DNA from: Thermoactinospora rubra
GTDB taxonomy: Bacteria; Actinomycetota; Actinomycetes; Streptosporangiales; Streptosporangiaceae
NCBI RefSeq assembly: GCF_002093975.1
Contig: NZ_KZ084337.1
Span: 10,645 to 74,644 of the forward strand
Length of the DNA stretch: 64,000 bases
Reading direction: 5' to 3'
Shown: piece after piece, positions 33,717-41,990 of the stretch
Numbering within the stretch: position 1 is the first letter of the stretch
How the letters are laid out: the number at the start of each line of letters is the position of its first letter
Program-made: the position numbers and the translations under genes
Notes under the pieces: generated by a model
The model's input: the letters and a program-made list of their open reading frames with translations, nothing else
What the model was told of the DNA's origin: nothing
Database searches by the model: none

Positions 33717-35174
33717 TCACGCCGTGGCTTGGGCGCGCACGCGGGTGAGGAGGTCTCCGCGAGACTCGGCCCAGACCATGGCGAGCACCGCCGCGACCGT
33801 CAGCCCGCTGACGCCGGCGAGCGCGACGACGGGTTCCGGGCCGAGCTTCTCGGTGGCCAGGCCGCCGACGAGGATGCCGATGCCCTGCGCCGCCATCAGA
33901 CCGGACTGCACCAGGCCGAAGGCCTGGCCGCGGCGTTCGGCGGGGACGCACTGGACGAAGGCGGCGTTCGCCGCGAGCTGGTAGGCGCCTCCGATGCCGG
34001 AGGCCACCCACAGCACCAGGACGACCGCCAGCGGCGGCCGCATCGCGCACCCGATGAGCGGCGCGCAGCTGAGCATCGCCAGCCATCCCATCGCCCGCAG
34101 CCGCCCCGACGGGGAGACGAACCTGCTGAACAGGAACGCCCCCAGCACCGTTCCCGTCGGCATCGCGGCCATGAGCAGCCCGGCGATCACGGGGACCGGG
34201 AGGGCGCCGCCGTCGAGGAAGATCGCGCCCCAGTCGATCCCTCCGGTGTCGAACGGCGTGGCGCCGCTGGTCAGAGCCGTCCCGTCGATGTCCACGGGCT
34301 CCGTCCCGCCGCCTTCCGCAGATCCTGCGCTCCCGCTGTCTTTCGAGGGCACGTGCCCGCGCTCCCACGTCGCCTCGATGCCCGGCGGCGTGTTCGCTCC
34401 GCCGTACAGGGCGATGGCGTACGGCACGGCGATGCCTTCAGGAAGAACGTAGAAGCCGCATAGCCACGCGAACAGCACGAGCGTGCGCAGCTTCCTGTCC
34501 CCGAACACGAGGGTCGCGCCCGCCTTCGTCATCGTCCACATGGATGCCCGCCGCCCGCTCTTGGCCGCGGTACGGCGCCGCCGTACCCCTGAGGCCAGGA
34601 TCAACGCGGAGAACAGGAACGAGGCGGCGTCGATGGCGAGCGCCCGGTAGGGGCCCAGGATCGCGATCATCGCGCCGCCGGCCGCGAAGCCGAGCATCTG
34701 CATGGCCTGGTTCGTCATGTTCTGGAGGGCTGAGCCGGCGACGTACCGGTCGCCTTCGAGCACCTCGGGCAGCAGGGCGGCGCGCGCGGCGGAGAAGGGG
34801 GCGCTGAGCAGGACGACGAAGAAGACGAGCAGGCATACGGCGGGCAGGGGCATGCCAGGGACGGCCATCAGGGCGACCAGGACACCGCGCAGGATGTCGC
34901 AGGAAATCATGACCCTGCGCCGCGGGAACCGGTCGGCCAGACCGGCCAGGAACGGCCCGCCGACGATCTGCGGCAGGTAGGTCAGCGCGTAGACGGCGGC
35001 CGTGGCCAGGGGCGACCTGGTGCGTTCATAGACGAGGACGGCGAGCGCGACCTGGGCGAGCTGGTCGCCCAGCAGGGAGAGCGCCTGGCCGTACCAGAGC
35101 GCGCGGAACTCCCTGATGGCGATGACCTCGCCGTACGTGGCCTTCTTCTCGGGAGCACGCCTGTGCTTCCCCAT
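33717..35174 (-). CDS. MFS exporter with long central loop
   Basis: A 485-residue MFS protein of the drug/enterobactin exporter type: REFRALWYGQALSLLGDQLA in helix 1, LAGLADRFPRRRVMISCDIL as motif A, SAARAALLPEVLEGDRYVAG after helix 4, and AFVQCVPAERRGQAFGLVQS in the second half. An uncommon ~70-residue insert (GANTPPGIEATWERGHVPSK through DTGGIDWGAIF) rich in Gly/Ser/Asp lies after helix 7 and probably faces outward. Substrate unknown. Confidence 0.85.
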   Translation of the reverse strand: MGKHRRAPEKKATYGEVIAIREFRALWYGQALSLLGDQLAQVALAVLVYERTRSPLATAAVYALTYLPQIVGGPFLAGLADRFPRRRVMISCDILRGVLVALMAVPGMPLPAVCLLVFFVVLLSAPFSAARAALLPEVLEGDRYVAGSALQNMTNQAMQMLGFAAGGAMIAILGPYRALAIDAASFLFSALILASGVRRRRTAAKSGRRASMWTMTKAGATLVFGDRKLRTLVLFAWLCGFYVLPEGIAVPYAIALYGGANTPPGIEATWERGHVPSKDSGSAGSAEGGGTEPVDIDGTALTSGATPFDTGGIDWGAIFLDGGALPVPVIAGLLMAAMPTGTVLGAFLFSRFVSPSGRLRAMGWLAMLSCAPLIGCAMRPPLAVVLVLWVASGIGGAYQLAANAAFVQCVPAERRGQAFGLVQSGLMAAQGIGILVGGLATEKLGPEPVVALAGVSGLTVAAVLAMVWAESRGDLLTRVRAQATA

Positions 35175-35387
35175 AGTCCCCGCCCGCCGTGTGACAGCTC
35201 AGAGTGCTCAGTATGTCACCCAAGGTGCCTGATCGAGAGAGCCTGTCGCAACCGAAAGCAGCCAGTCGCTTGCAAAAGGTAATCACAGATGCCGAAATGT
35301 CGGGTTGAACCGGGCATTCAGCTCAAAGCTGGGCGGCTGGTTAAGGCCGGGCATTCGGGTTAAGGCTGGCGAAGACCGGCCCCGGGG
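35175..35387. other. Intergenic region, nothing assigned
   Basis: Between the 5' end of the MFS gene and the 3' end of the zincin gene. A short word GGGCATTC occurs twice (near 35311 and 35349); no hairpin with a T-run. Confidence 0.3.
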
Positions 35388-35738
35388 TCACCAGCCGAGC
35401 TCGTGCAGCCGCTCGTCGTCGATCCCGAAATGGTGCGCGATCTCGTGTACCACGGTGATCTGCACCTCCTCCACCACGTCCTCCTCGGTATCGCAGATCT
35501 GGCATATGGGATTGCGGTAGATCTCGATCCGGTCGGGCAGAACTCCTGAGTACCAGTCGCCGCGCTCGGTGAGGGGGACACCGGTGTACAGGCCGAGCAA
35601 GTCCGGTTCGGGAGGATCGTCCACGACCACGACCACGACATTGCTCATCACACGGGTCAGCTCCGGAGGGATGGTGTCCAAAGCCTCGGCCACCAGCTCT
35701 TCGAACTTCTCCCGCGAGACCTCGATCACGCTCGCCAT
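35388..35738 (-). CDS. Minimal zincin metallopeptidase family protein
   Basis: A 116-residue protein with the HExxHxxGxxD zinc site (HEIAHHFGIDD, His98-Glu99-His102) at the C-terminal end and MSNVVVVVVDDPPEPDLLGLY upstream. This is the small actinobacterial zincin-like family, known from structures but without a proven substrate; cytosolic. The gene is divergent from the metallophosphoesterase, with its start 3 bp from a leader peptide ATG on the other strand. Confidence 0.85.
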   Translation of the reverse strand: MASVIEVSREKFEELVAEALDTIPPELTRVMSNVVVVVVDDPPEPDLLGLYTGVPLTERGDWYSGVLPDRIEIYRNPICQICDTEEDVVEEVQITVVHEIAHHFGIDDERLHELGW

Positions 35739-35741
35739 CCT

Positions 35742-35801
35742 ATGAAGTCCCCCGACGTCGTGAAGTCCCCGGAGATCGCGAAGTTCCTCGAGACCGCATG
35801 A
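35742..35801 (+). CDS. 19-residue leader peptide overlapping the phosphoesterase start
   Basis: ATG 35742 opens MKSPDVVKSPEIAKFLETA, whose stop TGA (35799-35801) overlaps the phosphoesterase ATG as ATGA. The DNA consists of three tandem ~18-bp units (GTGAAGTCCCCGGAGATC type), and the unit continues into the phosphoesterase codons for MKLLKIAA. It may be translated and coupled to the downstream gene, or be a duplication of the gene start that happens to stay open. No ribosome site is obvious for either. Confidence 0.4.
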   Translation: MKSPDVVKSPEIAKFLETA

Positions 35802-37345
35802 AGCTCCTCAAGATCGCAGCGCTGCTCCTCGTCGCCGGCGCGGGCGCCTGGCTGGGCGTGTTCCTCAGCGGGACCGTGCGCGCCCCCGTCGGTCCCGTCG
35901 ACACCGGGCTGACGCTGCGACCGGCCTGGCACGGCCAGACGGTCGTGGACGCCAGTCCGCTGGGCACGCTCACGTTCCGGACGCACGACGCCCCGCTCCA
36001 GCTGCGCGTCACGCTGGAGAACATCGACCAGGAGCAGGCCAAGGCCCTCATCGAGGACCCGCGCCTGACCGACCGGCTGCCGGAGATCATCGAACGCGAC
36101 CTGCGCGACGCCGTCCGCGCCGTGATCGTCCGCACGGCGCTGTGCGCGGGCGCCGGGGCGCTGATCGCCGTCCTGCTGGTGTTCCGCCGGCCGATGCTGT
36201 CGTTCGTCGGTCTCGGGGCGACCGCGGTGGTGCTGGCCGGAACGGGCGTCGCGGCGTCCGCGACCTTCCGGCCGCAGGCGCTGGTCGAACCGCGCTACAG
36301 CGGCCTCATCGCCGCCGCGCCGTCGCTGATCGGCAGCGCGGAGTCGATCGTGGCGCGCTTCGAGTCGTACCGGCTGCAGCTCACCAAGCTGGTGACGAAC
36401 GTGTCCAAGCTGTACGACACCGTCTCGGGCCTGCCCGTCTACGACCCCGACCCCAACTCCATCCGGGTCCTCCACGTTTCCGACATCCACCTCAACCCGA
36501 TCGCGTGGAACGTCATCCGCTCGCTCAAGGACCAGTTCAAGGTGGACCTCATCGTGGACACGGGCGACATCTCCGACCACGGCACCAAGGCCGAGAACGC
36601 ATTCGTCGGCGAGATCGGCAAGCTCGGCGTGCCGTACGTCTTCGTCAGGGGCAACCACGACTCGCGGACCACGGAGCGCGCGGTGGCGCGGCAGAAGAAC
36701 GCGGTCGTGCTGGACGACGCCATGAAGACCGTCGCCGGCCTGCGCATCTACGGGCTCGGCGACCCGCGGTTCACCCCGGACAAGACCGTGGCCGAGGACA
36801 ACGACCCGGCGCGCCTGGAGCAGTTCGGCCGGGAGCATGCCGTACGGCTCCCGCAGGCCCCCGACATCGTGGCGGTGCACGATCCGACCGTCGGCAGGGG
36901 ATTGTCCGGGAAGACCCCGATCGTGCTCGCCGGACACGGCCACCGGCGGTACACCTCGATCCTGCCGTCCGGCACTCGCGTGTTCGTCCAGGGCTCGACC
37001 GGCGGGGCGGGCCTGCGGGCGTTGGAGCACGAGCAGCCCACGCCCGTGGAGGCGTCCGTCCTGTACTTCGACAAGGAGACGCACCGCCTGCAGGCCTGGG
37101 ACGACGTCACCCTCGGCGGCCTGGGGGAGCAGTCGGTCAACATCCGGCGTCACGTGGAGGTGGAGCCTGGCCGTATGATTTCTCCGGAGCCTACGAGCGC
37201 CCCGTCGCCAACGGGATCGGTCACCGGCGCCGCGACGCCTCCACTTTGGCAAGAGGGGCAAACGTCCCCTATGCTTCAGTGGTCTCCGACGGAAGGCGTC
37301 GGGAACAGGATGCGAATCCTGAGCCCCCATCGTCTAGCGGCCTAG
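35798..37345 (+). CDS. Membrane-anchored metallophosphoesterase
   Basis: A 515-residue protein. Residues 5-25 and ~112-155 are membrane helices, placing the catalytic domain outside. The calcineurin-like site is complete: VLHVSDIHLN (Asp229, His231), VDTGDISDHG (~254), VRGNHDSR (Asn-His at 286-287) and LAGHGHRRY. Such enzymes cut phosphodiester or phosphomonoester bonds with two metals. The C-terminal ~50 residues are Pro/Ser/Thr-rich and the stop (37343-37345) lies inside the tRNA-Glu gene on the same strand. Confidence 0.87.
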   Translation: MKLLKIAALLLVAGAGAWLGVFLSGTVRAPVGPVDTGLTLRPAWHGQTVVDASPLGTLTFRTHDAPLQLRVTLENIDQEQAKALIEDPRLTDRLPEIIERDLRDAVRAVIVRTALCAGAGALIAVLLVFRRPMLSFVGLGATAVVLAGTGVAASATFRPQALVEPRYSGLIAAAPSLIGSAESIVARFESYRLQLTKLVTNVSKLYDTVSGLPVYDPDPNSIRVLHVSDIHLNPIAWNVIRSLKDQFKVDLIVDTGDISDHGTKAENAFVGEIGKLGVPYVFVRGNHDSRTTERAVARQKNAVVLDDAMKTVAGLRIYGLGDPRFTPDKTVAEDNDPARLEQFGREHAVRLPQAPDIVAVHDPTVGRGLSGKTPIVLAGHGHRRYTSILPSGTRVFVQGSTGGAGLRALEHEQPTPVEASVLYFDKETHRLQAWDDVTLGGLGEQSVNIRRHVEVEPGRMISPEPTSAPSPTGSVTGAATPPLWQEGQTSPMLQWSPTEGVGNRMRILSPHRLAA

Positions 37346-37395
37346 GACACCGCCCTTTCAAGGCGGCGGCACGGGTTCGAATCCCGTTGGGGGCA
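37323..37395 (+). tRNA. tRNA-Glu(TTC)
   Basis: 73 nt: acceptor GCCCCCA/TGGGGGC, anticodon stem-loop CCGCC-CTTTCAA-GGCGG, T arm CGGGTTCGAATCCCG. Its first 23 nt are also the last codons of the phosphoesterase gene. Confidence 0.96.
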
Positions 37396-37481
37396 CCGGT
37401 TTACCGGGGAAAACGGATGGTCGAAGACCTCCGGAGAGCTGGTAAGCTAAGCGAGGCCGGTGAGGCCAAGCGAACAAGCAA

Positions 37482-37556
37482 GGTCCTGTAGAGCAGTTTG
37501 GAGTGCTCGCCACCCTGTCAAGGTGGAGGTCGCGGGTTCAAGTCCCGTCAGGACCG
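37482..37556 (+). tRNA. tRNA-Asp(GTC)
   Basis: 75 nt: acceptor GGTCCTG/CAGGACC, anticodon stem-loop CCACC-CTGTCAA-GGTGG, T arm GCGGGTTCAAGTCCCGT. Confidence 0.95.
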
Positions 37557-37561
37557 CTCCG

Positions 37562-37635
37562 GGTCAGGTAGCTCAGTTGGTACGAGCGTCCGCCTGAAAA
37601 GCGGAAGGTCGGCGGTTCGACCCCGCCCCTGACCA
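37562..37635 (+). tRNA. tRNA-Phe(GAA), integration site of the AICE array
   Basis: 74 nt: acceptor GGTCAGG/CCTGACC, anticodon stem-loop TCCGC-CTGAAAA-GCGGA, T arm GGCGGTTCGACCCCGCC. Its 3' two-thirds (from 37588) is repeated at 51463 and, imperfectly, at 54874: the mark of site-specific integration. The element supplies the 3' half, so the tRNA stays functional. Confidence 0.96.
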
Positions 37636-37641
37636 CCGCTC
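37588..37641. repeat. Attachment site 1 (attL), 54-bp core
   Basis: Identical over 54 bp to 51463-51516. It begins GTCCGCCTGAAAAGCGG in the tRNA-Phe anticodon stem and ends CACCGCTC just past the gene. Confidence 0.9.
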
Positions 37642-37656
37642 TTCATCAGGTGTGTT

Positions 37657-37687
37657 GCCCCGAACGGATCACCGTTCGGGGCTTTTT
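37657..37687 (+). terminator. Rho-independent terminator after tRNA-Phe
   Basis: Perfect 11-bp stem GCCCCGAACGG/CCGTTCGGGGC with a 4-nt loop, followed by TTTTT. Near copies follow attachment sites 2 and 3. Confidence 0.9.
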
Positions 37688-37697
37688 GATCTCTGGT

Positions 37698-37719
37698 GAC
37701 AGCAACGCTGACAGCAACG
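37698..37719. repeat. Repeat pair GACAGCAACG, period 12 bp (left arm, element 1)
   Basis: GACAGCAACG at 37698 and 37710. Similar pairs lie at 51364, 51573, 54767 and 54975, always beside an attachment site. Likely arm-type integrase or excisionase sites. Confidence 0.65.
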
Positions 37720-37892
37720 TTCGTTGCCTACCGTCGGATCATGAGCAGAGCTCTGATGATTACGGCTCAGACTGTCGGCATCGTTGGTTACCGTGATCGA
37801 AGCACATCAGCTGGACCAGCGCGCCAGCCGGACGCTGCCACCCATGATCTTCAGATGCCCTCGGCAGTGTTGATCTATGCAGGGAGTTGTCG

Positions 37893-38888
37893 ATGGAGTT
37901 CAGGCGGAAGACGATCTCTCAGATCGCGGAAATGATCTGCGGCAACTCTCAAGGGGAAGAGGAATGCTACTTTGAATATAGAAGTAGCTATTACCTCACT
38001 CAGTTCTTTGAAGACGTTGGAACTGAATATCGCCACGATGGATCTACCCGGGCGCGATGGGTCGCAGACGTTCTCACTGAGATACTGAAGGAACCGCGGC
38101 CTGGCCCAAACAAGCTCCCCGAGACCTTCGTGAGGGTCATCCGCAGGCTCATGGACCCCGCGGATGCGACGAACGAAGGGCCTGATCGTGCGAAGGCTCT
38201 CGAAGCATTTAATGTCGTGCTCCGTCATGAGGGGTTCGAAGCCTTTTATGCATCCGATGGGCAATGCTATCTACGTCACGTTCCCTCTAACTCTGTCGCT
38301 GCTCCAGTACCCAATCCCCATCGTGCGCTCTCTCCTGCAGAGATTAAGCGGCGTGAGCAACTGGTTACGTACCTCGAAGCGGCATCTGAGGACTCGCTTA
38401 TCGAGGAGATCCTGCTACCACTGTTCCGTCAGCTCGGGTTCCACCGTGTAACCGTCGCCGGTCACAAGGACAAGGCTCTTGAGTACGGCAAGGATGTGTG
38501 GATGAAGTACACATTGCCGACTACACACGTTCTATACTTTGGGATCCAAGCCAAGAAGGGGAAGCTTGATTCGTCCGGGGCCACAAAGAACGGCAATGCA
38601 AATATTGCCGAAATCCTTAATCAGGCACTAATGATGCTTGGGCATGAGATATTTGACCCGGAGATAGGCAAACGCGTCCTGGTGGATCATGCGTTCATAG
38701 TTGCTGGCGGCGAGATCACGAAGGCTGCTCGTAACTGGCTTGGGAACAGGCTGGATGCTACGAAGCGTAGTCAGATTATGTTTATGGACCGCGAGGATAT
38801 CCTTAACCTGTATGTGGTCACCAACTTGCCACTTCCTAGCGAGACCTGGCCTAAAGTCGACTCATTTCCAGACGAACCTCCATTCTGA
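37893..38888 (+). CDS. Mrr-like nuclease with Abi-like N-terminal domain (defence candidate)
   Basis: A 331-residue protein; ATG 37893 has AGGGAG 6 nt upstream. Residues ~1-70 read YYLTQFFEDVGTEYRHDGST then RARWVADVLTEI. This wording, with HDGSTRxxWV, recalls the AbiJ-type N-terminal domains of abortive-infection proteins (from memory). Residues ~165-325 are a PD-(D/E)xK nuclease: SLIEEILLPLFRQLGFHRVT, LEYGKDVWMKY (Asp), LYFGIQAKKGKLD (Q-x-K) and HAFIVAGGEITKAARNWLGN. Codons are much less GC-rich than the neighbours. Located between attL and the integrase, a usual cargo position. I infer anti-phage or anti-plasmid defence. Confidence 0.7.
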   Translation: MEFRRKTISQIAEMICGNSQGEEECYFEYRSSYYLTQFFEDVGTEYRHDGSTRARWVADVLTEILKEPRPGPNKLPETFVRVIRRLMDPADATNEGPDRAKALEAFNVVLRHEGFEAFYASDGQCYLRHVPSNSVAAPVPNPHRALSPAEIKRREQLVTYLEAASEDSLIEEILLPLFRQLGFHRVTVAGHKDKALEYGKDVWMKYTLPTTHVLYFGIQAKKGKLDSSGATKNGNANIAEILNQALMMLGHEIFDPEIGKRVLVDHAFIVAGGEITKAARNWLGNRLDATKRSQIMFMDREDILNLYVVTNLPLPSETWPKVDSFPDEPPF

Positions 38889-38985
38889 GTTCGCTGTCCA
38901 TTGACGAGAGAGTGACTCTTGAAACCGACAACCGCTCCAGCTGGTAGCCGGAGCGGTTGGAACGGTAGCGGACCAGGAGGGGTCC

Positions 38986-40260
38986 CTATATCAGGGTGTC
39001 GCCCAGCTTTCTGAGGGCATTGCGCTTGTCGTCGAGGGATGCATGGGCATAGATCGTCATGGTGACCTCGATGTCGCTGTGGCCGACGATATCGCGGACC
39101 ACCTGGGGTGGCGTGCCGAGATTGAGCAGGAGCGTCACGCAGGTGTGGCGGAGGTCGTGAAACCGCATGTCGCCGAGGCCGGCGGCCTTGCGGATTGCTT
39201 CCCAGCTTCGCCGAAGGTTGTCCGGTTCCATCGGGGTACCGACGCGCGAGGGGAAGACCAGGCCGTGTTCCTGCCATTGCTGCCACCGCTCGGACCGCTC
39301 GGCGAAGAGCTGCTTGCGGTGCTCCCGAAGAGCCTCCACACAGATTGGCGGCAGGGGCACGGTACGTTCGGAGTCTGAGGTCTTGGGGCGGACGAACTGA
39401 AGACGGCCGCCGACCCGCTGGAGGCTCTGAACCACCTCCAGCTTGCCGGCGTCGAGGTCGACATCCTCCCAGCGCAGGCCGAGGAGCTCTCCACGCCGCA
39501 GGCCGAGGCACAGCGCCAGGACGTACAGCGCGTAGAGCCGGTGATCCTTGGCCGCCTTGAGGACGGCCCGCGCTTGCGGGACGGTGAGGCCGCGATTGAC
39601 CTTGTACTTCGGCACCGGCACCTTGACGAGCTTGGCGACGTTGCGAGCAATGATCTCCTCACGGACGGCGCACTCAAGGGCATTCCGCAGCACAGCGTGG
39701 ATCGACTGGACCATCCGAGTCGAGAGCCGGGACTCGCAGCACTGACCGCCCTTGAGAGCGCAGCACACCGGCTTCTCGCGAGAGGCGTCCCAGCCGTTCC
39801 GGCAGCACTGGCACTCCGAGCGGACACGGTTGATGAAGAGACGGACGTCCTGAGCGTTGAGCTTGCCGAGACGCTTCTTGCCCAGGCCGGGAATGAGGTG
39901 GAGGCGGACGACGCTCTCGTATCCCTGGTACGTCTTGGGGCGCCGTTCCTGGCTGACGATGTGCTTGAGCCAGTAGGTCAGGAAGTCGGCCACGGTCCAG
40001 TTCTCCGAGGATACGGGGATGCCCTCGTCGGCCTTGCTGAGGAGTTCGGTCAGCTTCTTGCGGGCCTCTTCCTGAGTGCGCGCCGAACCCTGCACACGCC
40101 TGACGGTGCCCGCGGTTGTCGGTACGAAGGCGGCGTAGCCGTACCGGCCATCTTTGCGCGGCCAGATGCTCCCCTCACCGTTGGCGCGCTTGCGGATACG
40201 GCGGCCCTTACGGGAAGGCTTGGGCTCTTCCCCGGGAGTGCCGAGCATGGGCTTGGGCAT
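38986..40260 (-). CDS. int: Tyrosine recombinase (AICE integrase)
   Basis: A 424-residue site-specific recombinase. The SAM-like core-binding domain (VADFLTYWLKHIVSQERRPK, TYQGYESVVRLHLIPGLGKK) is followed by the catalytic domain with Arg in LGLRRGELLGLRWEDVD, HDLRHTCVTLLLNLG and GHSDIEVTMTIYAHA (R, HxxR, H, Y). A Cys-rich insert (CQCCRNGWDASREKPVCCAL, GGQCCES) suggests a zinc site. ATG 40260 overlaps the xis stop by one base, so both are made together. It would recombine the tRNA-Phe sites. Confidence 0.95.
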   Translation of the reverse strand: MPKPMLGTPGEEPKPSRKGRRIRKRANGEGSIWPRKDGRYGYAAFVPTTAGTVRRVQGSARTQEEARKKLTELLSKADEGIPVSSENWTVADFLTYWLKHIVSQERRPKTYQGYESVVRLHLIPGLGKKRLGKLNAQDVRLFINRVRSECQCCRNGWDASREKPVCCALKGGQCCESRLSTRMVQSIHAVLRNALECAVREEIIARNVAKLVKVPVPKYKVNRGLTVPQARAVLKAAKDHRLYALYVLALCLGLRRGELLGLRWEDVDLDAGKLEVVQSLQRVGGRLQFVRPKTSDSERTVPLPPICVEALREHRKQLFAERSERWQQWQEHGLVFPSRVGTPMEPDNLRRSWEAIRKAAGLGDMRFHDLRHTCVTLLLNLGTPPQVVRDIVGHSDIEVTMTIYAHASLDDKRNALRKLGDTLI

Positions 40261-40436
40261 CAGGCCACCTCCCCAAGGTTGTGGATGCATTCGGTCAGCG
40301 AGTCGACCGGCACGAGGCGACGGCGGCCGATCTTGATGGTGCGGAGCTGCTTGGAGCGGATGAGGGTGTAGAGGGTCCACCGGGAGACGCGGAGCCGCTC
40401 GGCGGCCTCGTCGACGGTGAGCACGAGGTCGGTCAT
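40260..40436 (-). CDS. xis: Excisionase (Xis), MerR/HTH_17-type
   Basis: A 58-residue helix-turn-helix protein: LVLTVDEAAERLRVSRWTLY, TLIRSKQLRTIKIGRRRLVP and VDSLTECI. This is the usual AICE excisionase. Its start overlaps the Rep stop by ATGA and its stop overlaps the int start. Confidence 0.93.
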   Translation of the reverse strand: MTDLVLTVDEAAERLRVSRWTLYTLIRSKQLRTIKIGRRRLVPVDSLTECIHNLGEVA

Positions 40437-41782
40437 GCGGAGCCTCCAAGCGGTGTTCCGGTGAGGGCGGCGGCGAGGAGCTGGTCACCGGCGGACAGGC
40501 CGCGCCCGGCGTACTCCCAATGGGCGATCACGAGGACGGTGTCCTCCTCGAAGAGCGGCAGGCGGCCGGTAGTGATCTGTTCGGTGCGCCGGTGTTCCTC
40601 GCGGGCGGCGCGCAGGGCGCCCAAGGTGGTGGAGTAGCGGCGGGACTTGGTGGCGAAGTGGCCGCGAAAGCCCAGCATGTGCGCCCACTGGGCCAGCCGC
40701 AGGTCGGCCAGGTCCTCGCGGGCGGCCAGGCGCAGGCACTCGGCGATGAGGCGGCGGGCGTGCTCCCGGATAGGCAGGGCGGCCAGGTTCTCCAGCGGCG
40801 TGATGCGCCGGTCCAGGGTGCCGACGCATTCGGCCGCCTTGGTGGCGTACTTGGCGATGTAGGCGGCGACGGCCTGCTCGGTGAGGTCGCCGTCCAGGGC
40901 GATCTGCCGGATGTCGAGCTGGGCACCCCAGCGCAGCGTGTGCCCGGCCGCCGAGACGGTGACCGCGGCGGCGGCGTGCCGTACGGCATCGGCCAGGGCG
41001 TCGGCGGTAGCCCAGGACGGGGGAGCGGCCGAGGGGCCGCCGGGTCCGTCCAGGCGGATGACGGCGTGGAAGTGGACGACGCCGCGCCGCTGGTATTCGG
41101 CGACCTTGGCGAAGGAGATCGTGAGCTGGTCGTGCAGCTCGCGCAGGGTCAGGCCGGAGGTGCGGGCGAAGCGCCGGCGCAGGGCCTCGGTGAAGCGGCG
41201 CCACAGCTCCGGGGCGAGGGCGTTGAACAGCACCGAGCTGGTGTAGTCGTAGCAGTCGGGGCAGAGCGGTTCGCCCAGGCGGGAGTCATCCCCCGCATGC
41301 CGTGCCGTACAGGACAGGACCCGCCCGTGTGGGCAGACGGGGGCGTCGCGGCGGGCGTGGCAGGGCAGGACCGTGCCGCCCTTCTCGCGCCGGGTGTGGA
41401 CGGCGCCGAAGGACGGCGCGGTGAGGGTGACGAACAGGGCCGGGTGCGTGCTGACCGTCTCCGGCACGCCCTTGCCGCCGACCAGCCCGGCGCGTACCAG
41501 GTGGAAGGTGTCGGCGCGGTAGACCTCGGCGCAGGCCGGGCAGCGGGAGGCGCGGCGGGTCTTGCACGGAACGCGCAGCACGCCGCCGGGCTCCAGGGCG
41601 GTGCTGTAGCAGTGCAGGAGGGCGCCGGTGGCGCGGTCGTAGTGCTCGACCTTGCCGCGCAGGTGGATGGGCTGTCGGCAGCCGCCGGCGCGCTTGATCT
41701 GGGCGGCCCAGCGGTCGTAGTCGGGATCGTGGAGCCGGGTGATCATCCCGGCGATGGCGTGCTGGTGGGCACGGTGGGGCAT
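40433..41782 (-). CDS. repSA: RepSA-type replication initiator
   Basis: A 449-residue protein with the actinomycete RepSA layout. It has an N-terminal Cys-rich zinc region (CPACAEVYRADTFHLVRAGL, CPHGRVLSC, CPDCYDY), then RRGVVHFHAVIRLDGPGG (the HxH metal motif of rolling-circle initiators) and AVAAYIAKYATKAAE (the YxxKY tyrosine motif). It nicks the element for rolling-circle replication after excision. ATG 41782 begins MPHRAHQHAIAGMI. Coupled to xis by ATGA. Confidence 0.9.
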   Translation of the reverse strand: MPHRAHQHAIAGMITRLHDPDYDRWAAQIKRAGGCRQPIHLRGKVEHYDRATGALLHCYSTALEPGGVLRVPCKTRRASRCPACAEVYRADTFHLVRAGLVGGKGVPETVSTHPALFVTLTAPSFGAVHTRREKGGTVLPCHARRDAPVCPHGRVLSCTARHAGDDSRLGEPLCPDCYDYTSSVLFNALAPELWRRFTEALRRRFARTSGLTLRELHDQLTISFAKVAEYQRRGVVHFHAVIRLDGPGGPSAAPPSWATADALADAVRHAAAAVTVSAAGHTLRWGAQLDIRQIALDGDLTEQAVAAYIAKYATKAAECVGTLDRRITPLENLAALPIREHARRLIAECLRLAAREDLADLRLAQWAHMLGFRGHFATKSRRYSTTLGALRAAREEHRRTEQITTGRLPLFEEDTVLVIAHWEYAGRGLSAGDQLLAAALTGTPLGGSA

Positions 41783-41877
41783 GATGGTGTCCGTCCTATC
41801 CGGATCCGGTCTGGTGGGATGGCCGCTCACCTGGCGCGGAACTTGGCGGTTGTGCAGCCAGGTGAGCGGGCTCACGG

Positions 41878-41985
41878 CTATGCGCCGTGGTTGTCGACGC
41901 CGGTGCCCTGGCAGTCGCGGCAGGTCTCGCGGTCGCCGTCGAGGCCGGTGCCGTTGCAGGTGCAGCAGGCGAAGTAGGTCAGCAT
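41878..41985 (-). CDS. 35-residue zinc-finger peptide (CxxC-GTG type)
   Basis: MLTYFACCTCNGTGLDGDRE then TCRDCQGTGVDNHGA: two CxxCxGTG knuckles as in DnaJ-type zinc fingers. Peptides like this are common between rep and tra genes of AICEs; role unknown. It lies between the rep start and the 52-residue gene. Confidence 0.7.
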   Translation of the reverse strand: MLTYFACCTCNGTGLDGDRETCRDCQGTGVDNHGA

Positions 41986-41990
41986 GGTGA

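Noticed and set aside
37888..37960. CRISPR-like or other defence array next to the nuclease gene
   Set aside because: No regularly spaced repeats were found here or anywhere in the window; the only spaced repeats are the attachment-site pairs.
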